A stretch of DNA of 64,000 nucleotides from Dongia_B soli (lineage in GTDB: Bacteria > Pseudomonadota > Alphaproteobacteria > Dongiales > Dongiaceae). The notes beneath the pieces are model-generated. The model was not told the DNA's origin and made no database searches. It was given only the letters and a program-made list of their open reading frames with translations. The stretch covers positions 1-64,000 of the forward strand of contig NZ_JAXCLW010000005.1 of the NCBI RefSeq assembly GCF_034044715.1, read 5' to 3'. Both the position numbers and the translations under genes were made by a program. Shown in pieces: positions 7,732-16,740 of the stretch (position 1 is the stretch's first letter; the number at the start of each line of letters is the position of its first letter).

Positions 7732-9225
7732 TCAGGCCGTGGCCAATTGTTGCGGCTCGCCGGCTTGCGTCACGGGAAAGCGCAAGGTAACGCGGGTGCC
7801 GACGCCGATATGGCTGGCGATATCCAGCGTGCCGCCCTGAATCTCGATCAGCCGGCGGCTGAGCGGCAGGCCGAGGCCGATGCCGCCATGGCGTTTGGTC
7901 AGGATGGGTTCGGCCTGCCAGAAGGGGTTCGCCACCAGTTGCAGGTCTTCGCGGGTGATGCCGGGCCCGCCATCCTGGACCGTGATGGTGAGATGGCGGT
8001 CGCGGATCAGCGTGACATAGATGCGGATGATGCCATCGACCGGCGTGAAGCGGATCGCATTGTCGAGGATATGGCTCAACGCTTTGCGGGTCGCATGGTG
8101 GTCGAGTTCCAGCACCGGCAGATTGGCCGGCACATCCGCCTTGATCGCGATGCGCCGTGTGTCGGCCAAGGGCCGCGCATCGAGCATGCAGGTGTCCAGC
8201 AGCGCGTGCAGGGAAACCGGCGCCATCCGTATCTCGTAGTTGTTGGCGTCGAGGCTGGCGAAATCGAGAATGTCGTTGATCTTGCACAGCAGGCGCCGGC
8301 TGCTGGACTGGATATCGGCGGCATAAGCCACGCGCGACGCGTCATCCAGCGGTCGGCCGGTCATGGTGAGAAGATCGGAAAAGCCGATGATGGCATTCAG
8401 CGGCGTGCGCAATTCATGGCTCATATTGGCCAGGAAGTTGCTCTTCGCCCGGCTGGCCGTCAGCGCCTCTTCGCGCTGTTTCTGGTACATCTGCGCCAGA
8501 TGTTCGAGATCGACCGCTTGCTTTGCCAGCAATTCATTGGCTTCCATCAGGGCCACCTCGGATTCCTGGCGCCGGCGGTTCTCCTCGGTGAGCTCGGTGG
8601 CGCGCTGTTCGGCGGCAATGGTGGCATCACGCTGGGCGGAAACCAGCAGGCTGAGGCCGATGGTGAAGTCGAGAAGCGCGCCGATCATGAAGCCGAAGGG
8701 CGCGATGCCCGGGACATCGCGCAGATAGGGATAGTTCGCCAAATGCAGCGCGCGAAGGATGAAGATGGCGCCGACCACGATATGGCCGCGATTAGGCGCG
8801 CTGGCATCGCGCCGGATGAAGGACCAGCCGATCAGCGCTAGAATGACGGCGGGTACGGTATAAGGCGGAATGAGATAGAGCAGGCGCGGCGTGCCAAGAA
8901 CAGGGGTGAGCCCGATCCAGGCAAGCAAGGCGGCGACCAGGATGATGGCGCCCAGCGGATGAAGCGGGCGGTGCCGGTCGAGCCTGCTGCCGAGCCAGAG
9001 ACAGGCGACGGCGAGGGTGATGCAGATCTCACTAGCCGGGGAGGAGGCCAGGGCACCGGTGGTGGTCGCGAAGGAAAAGCCGTATCGAGCCGCATTCAGG
9101 AGAAAAGCAGCGCCCCAGAAGCGCAGATACGGCAAGGAACTGACAGCCGCCAAATAGAAACAGGCAGCACTGACCAGCAAGGCCGCAATCGCCGAGATGA
9201 CCAACGCCGTTTCAAGGGAAAACAT
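7732..9225 (-). CDS. Membrane sensor histidine kinase
   Basis: 497 residues. Residues 1-198 hold five or six hydrophobic helices with short loops and no periplasmic sensor domain, a 7TM-like input module. A coiled coil follows (about 205-255), then HisKA with phospho-acceptor His270 (MSHELRTPLNAI) and HATPase: N-box Asn389 (HILDNAIRFTP), G1 DGGPG (418-422), G2 GGIGLGL (447-453). It lacks a receiver domain, and no response-regulator gene is adjacent, so it is an orphan kinase. It converges with the SRPBCC gene, with 28 bases between the stops. The signal is probably sensed in or at the membrane. Confidence 0.9.
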   Translation of the reverse strand: MFSLETALVISAIAALLVSAACFYLAAVSSLPYLRFWGAAFLLNAARYGFSFATTTGALASSPASEICITLAVACLWLGSRLDRHRPLHPLGAIILVAALLAWIGLTPVLGTPRLLYLIPPYTVPAVILALIGWSFIRRDASAPNRGHIVVGAIFILRALHLANYPYLRDVPGIAPFGFMIGALLDFTIGLSLLVSAQRDATIAAEQRATELTEENRRRQESEVALMEANELLAKQAVDLEHLAQMYQKQREEALTASRAKSNFLANMSHELRTPLNAIIGFSDLLTMTGRPLDDASRVAYAADIQSSSRRLLCKINDILDFASLDANNYEIRMAPVSLHALLDTCMLDARPLADTRRIAIKADVPANLPVLELDHHATRKALSHILDNAIRFTPVDGIIRIYVTLIRDRHLTITVQDGGPGITREDLQLVANPFWQAEPILTKRHGGIGLGLPLSRRLIEIQGGTLDIASHIGVGTRVTLRFPVTQAGEPQQLATA

Positions 9226-9782
9226 CGATAATCCGGGTCCGCATGTGTCAGCTCAAATAGGGGCGCCGCGCAAGCGGCCTCTTTGGACAAACATCCGAGT
9301 TTTAACGGCAGACCGTTAACAGGATGTTGAAAAAATTCCTTCGTCTGTTCAGAACTCCCCCGCCTATAGCGTGCTTTTTTTTGCAGCCGCAAGCACTGTA
9401 AGCGCCCTCGTGAAAGCGTCCGAATTTAGACGGATTATTGAGGCAAATCCAACCCAAAGGCCGGGGAAAAATGCGGCGACGGTATTGGCGGCCGCGCCGC
9501 GCGAATCCGGTCGCACGCCGTGGCTTGCCCTTATGTCCATGGAATTGCGGCGAGTTGCGGGCCTGGGGCGGTCATTCTGGAGCGCTTATCCACCGGTTTG
9601 TTTCGGAAGAATAATCGGCCCGTTAGGAAAATATTTATTTCCTCGAGATAAGGCGGAGGGCGGATGTCACGTCCAGGCGTCCGGCTGCCTCCTATTGCAT
9701 GGTAAATGGCGCCGGCACGCCAGATGAGCCCGGTGCCGCAAGGCGCCGTTCCTGTCGTTCAGAGTATAAAGGCTGGGGCCCG
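9226..9782. other. Intergenic region between divergent kinase and chemoreceptor, with two inverted repeats
   Basis: No gene seen over 557 bases. A perfect 7-bp inverted repeat TTAACGG (9302-9308) / CCGTTAA (9313-9319) lies 77 bases upstream of the kinase gene and is a candidate operator for it. AGGAAA (9625-9630) / TTTCCT (9638-9643) lies in an AT-rich patch upstream of the chemoreceptor and may mark its promoter. Confidence 0.45.
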
Positions 9783-11819
9783 ATGATTACGAAACTCCTC
9801 GATTTGCAGTTCCTGTCGCGACTGCGCATTGCAACGCGGATCGCCATCGGTTTCGCGCTGCTTTTGCTGTTGCTGGTGGCCGTGGCGGGAATGAGCTATC
9901 TCGGCTTCCATCGCATCGGCAACGACATGGAAAACTTCGCCGGCATTTCCCAGGAAACCACCGGCGTCCTGCAAATCGACCGTGACGGCGCCTTGCTGCG
10001 GGTCGATGTCGAGGCCTTTTTCCGCGACCGGGACAAGGAAGCGCTGAAGCGGGTGATGTCCACTTTGGGTAGCTTGAAAAAGCGCCTGTCGGATCAGATC
10101 AGCAATACGGCGGAAGCGGGGCGGCGCGCCGCCTTGAGCGAGATGAACCAGGTCATCGACGCCTATCGCACCGACCTCACCGTCGCGACGGCGATGAAGA
10201 CCACGCAGGACCGCCTGATCAATACAACCTTGCCGAAACTCGGTTCGAAAGCGAGCGGCATCGTCGATGCCCTGCAAAGCCGGGCGATGCAGGCACAGCA
10301 ATTCCAGGCTGCCGCCATTGCCGGTCAGTTGCAGGCGAGCATCATGACATCGCGCCTTGCCTCGGCACGTTATACCGCGACGCCCGATCCCAAGCTGATC
10401 GATGATGCGGTGAAGAGCGTCAGTGACTTCAATGCCGGCGGCACTGCGCTGCTGGCCGCCTTCTCAGGCGATGCGCAGGCCCAAAGCGATGTCGACGATG
10501 CGCGTAAATCCCTGCAAGATTATGTCGCCTCGCTCAACCAGTTGAAGGCGGTGAGCGACAAGATCAGCGGGTTGCTGCGCGACAAAATGGCAAAGGAAAT
10601 GGCGCGTTTCACCGATCTCGCCGCCGAGGTGCGCGACCAGCGTCTGGCAAGGATGGGTGAGGTCAAGGCCGCTGCCGATACGGCGATCCGCAACATTCGC
10701 ATGCAGACCATCGCCGGTGTGGTCATCGCGCTGATCCTGGGCGTCGGGTCGGCGATGCTGATCGGCCGCAGTGTCTCGCGCCCGATCCGGTCGATGACAG
10801 CGGTGATGCATCATCTGGCGGAAGGCAATCTGGACACCGAGATTCCCGCCCAGGAGAATCGCGACGAGATCGGCGACATGGCGCGGACCGTCGTCGTCTT
10901 CAAGGATGCGCTGGTCAGCCAGCGTGCGGCGGATCAGGCGGCCAAGGCCGATGCCGAGGTCAAGCTGCAGCGCGCCCAGGCCCTCGATCATCTGATTGCC
11001 GGTTTCGAAGGCAAGGTGGGCGAATTGGTCACCGCTTTGTCCTCGGCGGCCACCGAACTGGAAGGCTCGGCGCAATCCATGTCGAGCACGGCGGCCCAGA
11101 CCAACCAGCAATCCACCGCCGTGGCTGCGGCAGCGGAACAGGCGACCGCCAATGTGCAGACGGTGGCGGCCGCGACGGAAGAATTGACCTCCTCGATCCA
11201 GGAAATCGGCCGTCAGGTGGCGCAGTCAAGCACCATGGCGCGGCGCGCGGTCGATGAGGCCCGCGAGACCGACCGGCAGATCCAGGGGCTCGCCAGCTCT
11301 GCCGAAGCGATTGGCGAGGTCATCAATCTGATCAACGACATTGCGGGCCAGACCAATCTGCTTGCCCTCAATGCGACGATCGAGGCGGCGCGGGCCGGCG
11401 AGGCCGGGCGCGGCTTTGCGGTGGTCGCTTCCGAAGTCAAGAACCTCGCCACCCAGACGGCGCGGGCGACGGATGAAATCGGCAGCAAGATCACCGAGAT
11501 CCAGAGTTCGACCCAGCAGGCAGTGGGCGCCATCCAGAACATCGCCAAGGTGATCGAGGAACTGAACCAGATCGCCGCCGCCATCGCTGCGGCAGTCGAG
11601 GAACAGTCGGCGGCAACGGCTGAGATTGCCCGTAACGTCCAGGAAGCAAGCCGCGGCACCACCGAGGTCTCCGGCAACATCCTCAGCGTCACGGAAGCCG
11701 CCAAGGAAACCGGCTTGGCGGCGGGGCAGGTGCTCGATGCCGCCACGGTGCTCGGCCGGCAGTCGCAGAGCCTGAACGGCGAGGTCGATCAATTCATCAC
11801 TCAGGTCCGGGCGATCTAA
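9783..11819 (+). CDS. Methyl-accepting chemotaxis protein
   Basis: 678 residues from ATG 9783 (an in-frame extension to 9699 lacks support). Order: TM1 about residues 17-41 (IATRIAIGFALLLLLLVAVA), a helical periplasmic domain to about 307, TM2 about 308-328 (IAGVVIALILGVGSAMLIG), HAMP about 329-382, then the cytoplasmic signalling coiled coil. The conserved hairpin tip, DIAGQTNLLALNATIEAARA followed by GRGFAVVASEVKNLA, lies near 519-553. Ala/Gln/Glu-rich methylation helices flank it. No C-terminal NWETF pentapeptide for CheR binding. No other che genes are nearby, so it is an orphan receptor; ligand unknown. Confidence 0.93.
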   Translation: MITKLLDLQFLSRLRIATRIAIGFALLLLLLVAVAGMSYLGFHRIGNDMENFAGISQETTGVLQIDRDGALLRVDVEAFFRDRDKEALKRVMSTLGSLKKRLSDQISNTAEAGRRAALSEMNQVIDAYRTDLTVATAMKTTQDRLINTTLPKLGSKASGIVDALQSRAMQAQQFQAAAIAGQLQASIMTSRLASARYTATPDPKLIDDAVKSVSDFNAGGTALLAAFSGDAQAQSDVDDARKSLQDYVASLNQLKAVSDKISGLLRDKMAKEMARFTDLAAEVRDQRLARMGEVKAAADTAIRNIRMQTIAGVVIALILGVGSAMLIGRSVSRPIRSMTAVMHHLAEGNLDTEIPAQENRDEIGDMARTVVVFKDALVSQRAADQAAKADAEVKLQRAQALDHLIAGFEGKVGELVTALSSAATELEGSAQSMSSTAAQTNQQSTAVAAAAEQATANVQTVAAATEELTSSIQEIGRQVAQSSTMARRAVDEARETDRQIQGLASSAEAIGEVINLINDIAGQTNLLALNATIEAARAGEAGRGFAVVASEVKNLATQTARATDEIGSKITEIQSSTQQAVGAIQNIAKVIEELNQIAAAIAAAVEEQSAATAEIARNVQEASRGTTEVSGNILSVTEAAKETGLAAGQVLDAATVLGRQSQSLNGEVDQFITQVRAI

Positions 11820-11846
11820 GCCTAGGAACTGCATCGTCCGATAGGA

Positions 11847-11884
11847 ACGGCCGCGACGGGAGTACTGTCGTGGCCGTCTTTTTT
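11847..11884 (+). terminator. Rho-independent terminator of the chemoreceptor gene
   Basis: ACGGCCGCGAC (11847-11857) pairs with GTCGTGGCCGT (11867-11877) with one G-U pair and a 9-base loop, followed at once by CTTTTTT. It starts 27 bases after the chemoreceptor stop. Confidence 0.85.
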
Positions 11885-11929
11885 CATGCTAGATTGCTGC
11901 TTCGGATTTCCGCAAAACGGGGGCAGTCG

Positions 11930-12142
11930 ATGCTGGGCCGGGTTTTGATTATCGGAATTTCCTTGAGCAGCCTACTGATGCTAGCTGCCTGCGGCGGCGG
12001 CGGGGCGAGCCAGGACACCACGGTGCGCAACACCACGGTGAGCAAGGGCCAGGCCTTGATCGATCTCAAGAACGCCTATGATTCCGGCGCCATGAGCAAA
12101 GACGAATACGAAGAAGAACGGGACAAGATACTCGACGAGTAA
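11930..12142 (+). CDS. Small SHOCT-domain lipoprotein
   Basis: 70 residues. Signal peptide MLGRVLIIGISLSSLLML followed by lipobox LAAC, then a glycine-rich linker and a C-terminal SHOCT motif (ALIDLKNAYDSGAMSKDEYE). The ATG at 11930 gives a normal lipoprotein signal; the longer frame starting at 11870 overlaps the terminator and is unlikely. SHOCT motifs are short paired helices thought to mediate oligomerisation. A second SHOCT lipoprotein follows 26 bases later, so the pair is probably one transcript and perhaps a heteromeric envelope assembly. Function unknown. Confidence 0.8.
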   Translation: MLGRVLIIGISLSSLLMLAACGGGGASQDTTVRNTTVSKGQALIDLKNAYDSGAMSKDEYEEERDKILDE

Positions 12143-12168
12143 TCAGCGAGACTATCGGGAGGGTGGCG

Positions 12169-12384
12169 ATGACACGATCCTATGTCACTGCCGCGACGAT
12201 CGCCGCGTCGCTGGTCGCGACCGCTCTGTTGCTCGCGTCATGCGGATCGGACCATAAGACCATCACCAACCGCCTGGTGCCGATGGCGCAATCGGAGGCG
12301 GATCTGAGACGCGCTCTGGATATGGGCGCGATCTCGCAATCCGAATACAATGACCAGATCGATAGGCTGCATCACGGCGATTAG
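12169..12384 (+). CDS. Second small SHOCT-like lipoprotein
   Basis: 71 residues. Signal peptide with lipobox LLASC, then a tail with the SHOCT pattern (EADLRRALDMGAISQSEYND). ATG 12169 has GGGAGGG (12157-12163) at good distance; GTG 12163 lies inside that site and is less likely. It shares organisation and the C-terminal motif with the upstream gene, though overall identity is low, so this looks like an old duplication. Ends 3 bases before the convergent gene's stop. Confidence 0.78.
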   Translation: MTRSYVTAATIAASLVATALLLASCGSDHKTITNRLVPMAQSEADLRRALDMGAISQSEYNDQIDRLHHGD

Positions 12385-12387
12385 GCG

Positions 12388-12960
12388 TCAATCGAAGTGA
12401 TAGGTGAAGCCGATATGGGCGGCGGCGTTCTGCTCGTCGAGCTTCCAGCCCTTGCCGTCGGCGGCGCAGCAGGCATTCGCTACCTGATCGTTGCCGCCGA
12501 CGCTCATATACCGGTAGTTCAATTGCGCTGACCAGCTTTCCGTCGGCTTGTATTGCAACGCATCGCCCGACGGCTCGTCCGGCGCTTTCATCGGCTTAAG
12601 CGCGGCCTCATTGACGGTGCGGGAGGTCGCGGGCGGGGTCGGTTCGGTCGTGGTTGGCGAGCTGGCATCGGCTTGGCCGGCTAGGGCCGGCGCGCCATTC
12701 AGATCCGATTCGCCAGTCAGCGGCTGGGTGATCGGCGTCGTCGCGCCGACAACATTGACGGCATCACTGGAGACCGAGAGATCGACATTGGCGCCGGCCT
12801 GGGCAATGGGCGGCGTGTTGGAGACCGTCATATCCGTTGCGTTGAACGTGACATCGGGTTTAGCCCGGACATCATCACCCGCCGCATTGGTCAGCAGCCC
12901 CAGGCCGCCGAGGCTGATGATGGCGGCCGTCGCGGCCAGAGCATGCATAACAGGTCGCAT
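12388..12960 (-). CDS. Exported protein with disordered middle and barrel-like C-terminus
   Basis: 190 residues from ATG 12960 (GTG 12969 is possible, but the AAGG at 12970-12973 suits the ATG). An N-terminal hydrophobic stretch (ALAATAAIISLGGLGLLTNA) is a signal peptide or anchor. Residues about 35-125 are rich in Thr/Ser/Pro/Ala and predicted disordered. The last 50 residues hold two amphipathic strands (ESWSAQLNYRYMSVGG and AAAHIGFTYHFD), the pattern of final outer-membrane barrel strands, with a CC pair between them. No family recognised. It could be an envelope protein or the truncated relic of a porin-like protein. Confidence 0.6.
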   Translation of the reverse strand: MRPVMHALAATAAIISLGGLGLLTNAAGDDVRAKPDVTFNATDMTVSNTPPIAQAGANVDLSVSSDAVNVVGATTPITQPLTGESDLNGAPALAGQADASSPTTTEPTPPATSRTVNEAALKPMKAPDEPSGDALQYKPTESWSAQLNYRYMSVGGNDQVANACCAADGKGWKLDEQNAAAHIGFTYHFD

Positions 12961-13189
12961 GAGAATCACCCTTCAATCCGTTGCAACCAGGTTTTTTTGT
13001 CCGCCGTTAGCCCAGAGAAGGGACGAGCCGCACCGTGGTTGACCAAGTCGGAAAGAAACGTGCCGGCGGATCGATAGTTCCACTGCCGTGAGTTATCTAT
13101 TGGTGACCAATTTCTAGCGTCCCGGCTGCATTTGTCACGGAATGATCACAGCCCCGTGAAACCGGTTTGGCATAACGAGTCGGGGAAAG

Positions 13190-13226
13190 ACAAACCGCCC
13201 GACTGCTTCGACAATCGGCGGTTTGT
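13190..13226 (-). terminator. Terminator-like hairpin downstream of the molybdenum hydroxylase operon
   Basis: ACAAACCGCC (13190-13199) and GGCGGTTTGT (13217-13226) form a perfect 10-bp stem. Read on the minus strand the stem is followed by a short pyrimidine run (CTTTCCCC). It lies 28 bases beyond the stop of the large hydroxylase subunit. Confidence 0.6.
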
Positions 13227-13254
13227 TGTAACTTCAGCAACTTCGGATGCGAAG

Positions 13255-15549
13255 TTATGTGCCCATTGCCGCTTTCACTCTCTCCGCCGTGATCGGCAGG
13301 GACCGGACCCGTGCTCCAACGGCACGATGGATCGCATTGGCGATGGCCGGGGCCACGGCATTGAGTGGCGGCTCGCCGAGGCCGACCGGGAATTCCGTAC
13401 TGTCGGTCACATAGGAGACATCCAGTTCCGGGACCTGCGACATGCGGAGCGGCGTGTAGCTGTCGAAGTTCTCGGGCTGGATCCGGCCATTCTCAAACTG
13501 GCCCTGCTCATGGAGGGCGATGCTGACGCCCCAGAGGGTAGCGCTCTCCATCTGCGAAATGATGCCATCAGGATTGATCGGCAGGCCGGCATCCAGCACC
13601 TGGGTGATCTTATGCACGGTCACATCGCCGGTCTGGCGATCGACCGAGACCTCCACGGCACAGGCGGCGAAAGTCGGGACAGCGTGGCTTTGGCCGGCAC
13701 TGACGGCCAGGCCGATCGCCGTATCGGCGGGCAGGGTTTTCTTGCCATAACCGGAACGCTCGGCCACCATTTGAAGAACGGCGGCCTGACGCTTGGCGCC
13801 GCCGCGATTGCTCACCGTGTCGCCACCTGCCTGCCGGCCGGCGCCGTCGAGATGCTTGAGGCGGAAGTCGAGCGGATCGGCCTTCGCCTTTTCCGCCATT
13901 TCATCGATGAAGCTTTCGACGGCCCAGGTGGTGAAGCCGGGACCAACGGCCCGTAGCCAGCCTGGCGGCAGCACTTCCTGGGAATGTTCATTCTTGATGG
14001 CGCGCAGATGATGGTTGGGCAGGCTGTACCAGAAATCGGCGCCATCGAGCGCGGAATCATCGAGCTTTGTCTTGCCGTCGGCACCGGTCGACATGAAGAA
14101 CGGCGCGATCATCGCCATCGGCCAACCCGCCACCACATCGTGACGCACGGCGGCGAGTTTGCCATCGGCATCGAGCGAGCCTTGCATCGCCTGGTAGCTG
14201 GGCGCACGGGCGCAATCGAAAGCGAAATCGTCGGCACGGCTGTAGATCAGCTTCACCGGCCGTTCCATGGCCTTGGCAGCGAGCGCGGCGGGGATCATGT
14301 AGTCGCTATAGAGACGCCGGCCGAAGCCACCGCCGAGAAATTGCTGGTGGACGATGACATTCGCCGGATCCATGCCGAGTGCTGCGCCGACCATCTGCAT
14401 GCCCGAGGTCTGGAACTGATTGCCGCAATAGATGTGGCAGGTGCCATCGACCAGCACCGCCGTGGCATTGACCGGTTCCATCGTCGCATGGAAATTGGGA
14501 TCGGTCGTATAGACGACGTCCAGCTTGTTCGCATCCTTGGCGAGGAGATCTTCTGCGTGACCCTCATTCACGCTGCTGACGCCGGATTTGGGATCATCCG
14601 ATAGCTTCTTCGCCGCCTCGAAAATTGTCTGGGTCGAAGCGGTCGCATTAGGACCGGTGTCGTAGCTGACTTTGATCGCATCGGCGGCCTGGCTGGCGGC
14701 GTGATAGGTCTCTGCCGTCACCACCACCCAGCCATCGAAATGCTTGCTGGGATCGTCGATCTTGATGGCTTTGACATAGCCTTTGACGCCCTTGGCGCCG
14801 CTATCGTCGATGGCGGTCACGCGGGAGCCGGTCCGGGTTGGTGGCACGATCGGCTTGCCGTAAAGCATGCCGGGCAGAAAGACATCAATGCCGTAGCGGG
14901 CGGTGCCGTTGGTCTTGGGCGGAATGTCGAGAGCAGGGATCGGCTTGCCGACGATCTTGTAGTTCGCCGGTTCCTTCAGCTTGATCGCCGCCCAATCACT
15001 TTCGCCGATGGCATTGCCGATATGCCCCTGCGTGATCAGCTCGCCATAGGTGATCGATTTTCCCGAACTGTGCTTGACCGTGCCGTCGGCGGCACTGCAT
15101 TCACCTTCCGGCACCTGCCAATGTTTCGCTGCCGCTTTGATAAGCGCCATGCGGCCGGCGGCACCGGCGCGCGACATGGTGTCGAAACTGGTATTCACGC
15201 TGGTCGAGCCGCCGGTGATCATGAGGCCCCATTTCGGCGCGCTGTCCACATGTTCGATGCGTACATGCTCCCAGGGCACTTCCAGCTCCTCGGCGAGCGC
15301 CTGGGCAAGAGGCGTGCCGACATGCTGGCCCATCTCCGCCTTGGTGATATAGACCGTCGTCGTCATATCCGGCGCCATCGAAAACCAGAGGTTCGGCGCG
15401 AAATCTTCGGCGCCGGGCAGGATCACATCGGCCTGTGCCGAGGGCATGCGGCCGAAACCGGCGACCAGGCCGATGCTGGCCAGGGAGCCGACCAGGAAGC
15501 CGCGACGATCGAGAACGCCTTTATCGGTCGTGGGGGTGAGATCGTTCAT
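13255..15549 (-). CDS. Molybdopterin-binding subunit of a xanthine-dehydrogenase-family hydroxylase (IorB-like)
   Basis: 764 residues, large subunit of a molybdenum hydroxylase. The N-terminus carries a twin-arginine signal (DRRGFLVGSLASIGLVAGFG, cut near AQA), so the folded complex goes to the periplasm. Cofactor-site motifs are visible: GGGFGRR, and near the C-terminus VGLGEPPLNAVAPAIANAIH with the catalytic Glu. Size and the single-chain Mo subunit match the isoquinoline 1-oxidoreductase/aldehyde-oxidising branch rather than xanthine dehydrogenase. Its [2Fe-2S] partner lies 12 bases upstream. No cytochrome c subunit gene follows, so the electron acceptor is unclear. Substrate cannot be named; an N-heterocycle or aldehyde is expected. 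Confidence 0.88.
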   Translation of the reverse strand: MNDLTPTTDKGVLDRRGFLVGSLASIGLVAGFGRMPSAQADVILPGAEDFAPNLWFSMAPDMTTTVYITKAEMGQHVGTPLAQALAEELEVPWEHVRIEHVDSAPKWGLMITGGSTSVNTSFDTMSRAGAAGRMALIKAAAKHWQVPEGECSAADGTVKHSSGKSITYGELITQGHIGNAIGESDWAAIKLKEPANYKIVGKPIPALDIPPKTNGTARYGIDVFLPGMLYGKPIVPPTRTGSRVTAIDDSGAKGVKGYVKAIKIDDPSKHFDGWVVVTAETYHAASQAADAIKVSYDTGPNATASTQTIFEAAKKLSDDPKSGVSSVNEGHAEDLLAKDANKLDVVYTTDPNFHATMEPVNATAVLVDGTCHIYCGNQFQTSGMQMVGAALGMDPANVIVHQQFLGGGFGRRLYSDYMIPAALAAKAMERPVKLIYSRADDFAFDCARAPSYQAMQGSLDADGKLAAVRHDVVAGWPMAMIAPFFMSTGADGKTKLDDSALDGADFWYSLPNHHLRAIKNEHSQEVLPPGWLRAVGPGFTTWAVESFIDEMAEKAKADPLDFRLKHLDGAGRQAGGDTVSNRGGAKRQAAVLQMVAERSGYGKKTLPADTAIGLAVSAGQSHAVPTFAACAVEVSVDRQTGDVTVHKITQVLDAGLPINPDGIISQMESATLWGVSIALHEQGQFENGRIQPENFDSYTPLRMSQVPELDVSYVTDSTEFPVGLGEPPLNAVAPAIANAIHRAVGARVRSLPITAERVKAAMGT

Positions 15550-15561
15550 GGCCGTCCTCCC

Positions 15562-16032
15562 TTACTGCACGCCGGCTTGTTCATTGGCTGCGGCGACGGA
15601 TTTGATTGCCTTCTTGATGCGGATATAGGCCATGCAGCGACAGAGATTGCCGTCCATCGCATTGACGATCTCTTCGTCGCTGGGCTTCGGCGTCTGTTTC
15701 AGCAAGGCCGCGGCCTGCATGATCTGGCCGGACTGGCAATAGCCGCATTGCGGCACTTGTTCCTTCACCCAGGCCACCTGCAGCGGATGCTGACCTTGCG
15801 GGTCGAGCCCTTCGATCGTGGTGATCTCGCTGTCGCCGACATCGCTCAAGGCGGTCTGGCAGGAACGGATCGCTTCCCCATTCTGATGCACCGTACAGGC
15901 GCCGCAGAGGCCGGCGCCGCAACCGAATTTCGTGCCGGTCAGTTGCAGATGCTCGCGGATGACCCAGAGCAGCGGCGTGTCGCCGGGAAGATCGACATCG
16001 AATTTTTGGCCGTTGATCTTGAGCGCTGTCAT
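15562..16032 (-). CDS. [2Fe-2S] subunit of the molybdenum hydroxylase (IorA-like)
   Basis: 156 residues with two iron-sulphur clusters. The plant-ferredoxin-type N-terminal domain has Cys38, 43, 46 and 58 (GCGAGLCGACTVHQNGEAIR); the helical C-terminal domain has Cys96, 99, 131 and 133 (CGYCQSGQ and GNLCRC). All eight ligands are present. It passes electrons from the molybdenum site to an external acceptor. No Tat signal of its own, so it would be carried across by the large subunit. First gene of the two-gene unit; the stretch 16033-16320 upstream should hold its promoter, but I see no clear boxes. Confidence 0.92.
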   Translation of the reverse strand: MTALKINGQKFDVDLPGDTPLLWVIREHLQLTGTKFGCGAGLCGACTVHQNGEAIRSCQTALSDVGDSEITTIEGLDPQGQHPLQVAWVKEQVPQCGYCQSGQIMQAAALLKQTPKPSDEEIVNAMDGNLCRCMAYIRIKKAIKSVAAANEQAGVQ

Positions 16033-16320
16033 GGCAGGTCCCTTCGGTCGCGACGAAAGTGCCGTCTGTCGGGCGATGTATCAGAACGGCAAGTCACGCG
16101 AGAGCAGGCGCAAGACAATACAGCTTAAATTGAGGCGTCAGTTCACCTCGCCTCGGTCAAGCCGAATGCGCCAGCGCTGGGGGCCGGAAGAAGCCGTCTG
16201 ATATCTTTCACAGGAAGGAAAAGGCTCTCACAAATCTGTGAGACTGTCTAGTGGATGAAGGCCCAATAGGGATAAAGATCGATGACAGAAGGACGAAGCG
16301 GCGATGGCACGCGGGTAGCG

Positions 16321-16740
16321 TCAGATTTCCGTAACGCTGGGTGTTGTGTTCGGCCCCAACCTCTCCGGCTCTTCATCCGCTCCAATCGTCTCCGGCAAAC
16401 TATCCTCCTTGACCGGCAGCTTCTCGCCGATCCAAAGCGCGTGGACAATATGATCATCGCGCGGCCGGTCGGTATTGGGATGAATGATGATGCTGAGACC
16501 GCGATGGTTCAGCATCAGCCAGGGCACGAGCTGGGGGAAGACCTCGACGGCGAAGGCGATCTGGTACATCGATTTCAGATGCGGTCCCACCAACTCGTCA
16601 TGCCAATTGCCGACCCGTACAACAAAGCGCTCGGCGATCTGCCGGCGCAGGATTTCCGCATCACCCTTGGTCTTGGCCACATCGTAATAGATATGCGCGT
16701 GATAGGAGGCGATCTCGGCGATGCGTTTTGGCTGTGTCAT
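16321..16740 (-). CDS. DOPA 4,5-dioxygenase family protein
   Basis: 139 residues. Family motifs: YHAHIYYD near the N-terminus with two His, GPHLKSMYQIAF, PWLMLNHRGLSIIIHPNTD and PRDDHIVHALWIG. The characterised relatives cleave DOPA or caffeic acid extradiol-fashion with non-haem iron; most bacterial members are uncharacterised. The C-terminal 25 residues are acidic and probably disordered. The ATG overlaps the stop of the membrane-protein gene upstream by 4 bases, so translation is coupled. A catechol-type substrate is plausible but unproven. Confidence 0.85.
   Translation of the reverse strand: MTQPKRIAEIASYHAHIYYDVAKTKGDAEILRRQIAERFVVRVGNWHDELVGPHLKSMYQIAFAVEVFPQLVPWLMLNHRGLSIIIHPNTDRPRDDHIVHALWIGEKLPVKEDSLPETIGADEEPERLGPNTTPSVTEI

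Noticed and set aside
7708..8841. 377-residue plus-strand frame opposite the histidine kinase
   Set aside because: It is the antisense of a well-supported kinase and has no ribosome binding site or domain motif.
13132..16128. Long plus-strand frames opposite the molybdenum hydroxylase operon
   Set aside because: Antisense shadows of genes with clear cofactor motifs; high GC keeps the opposite strand open.
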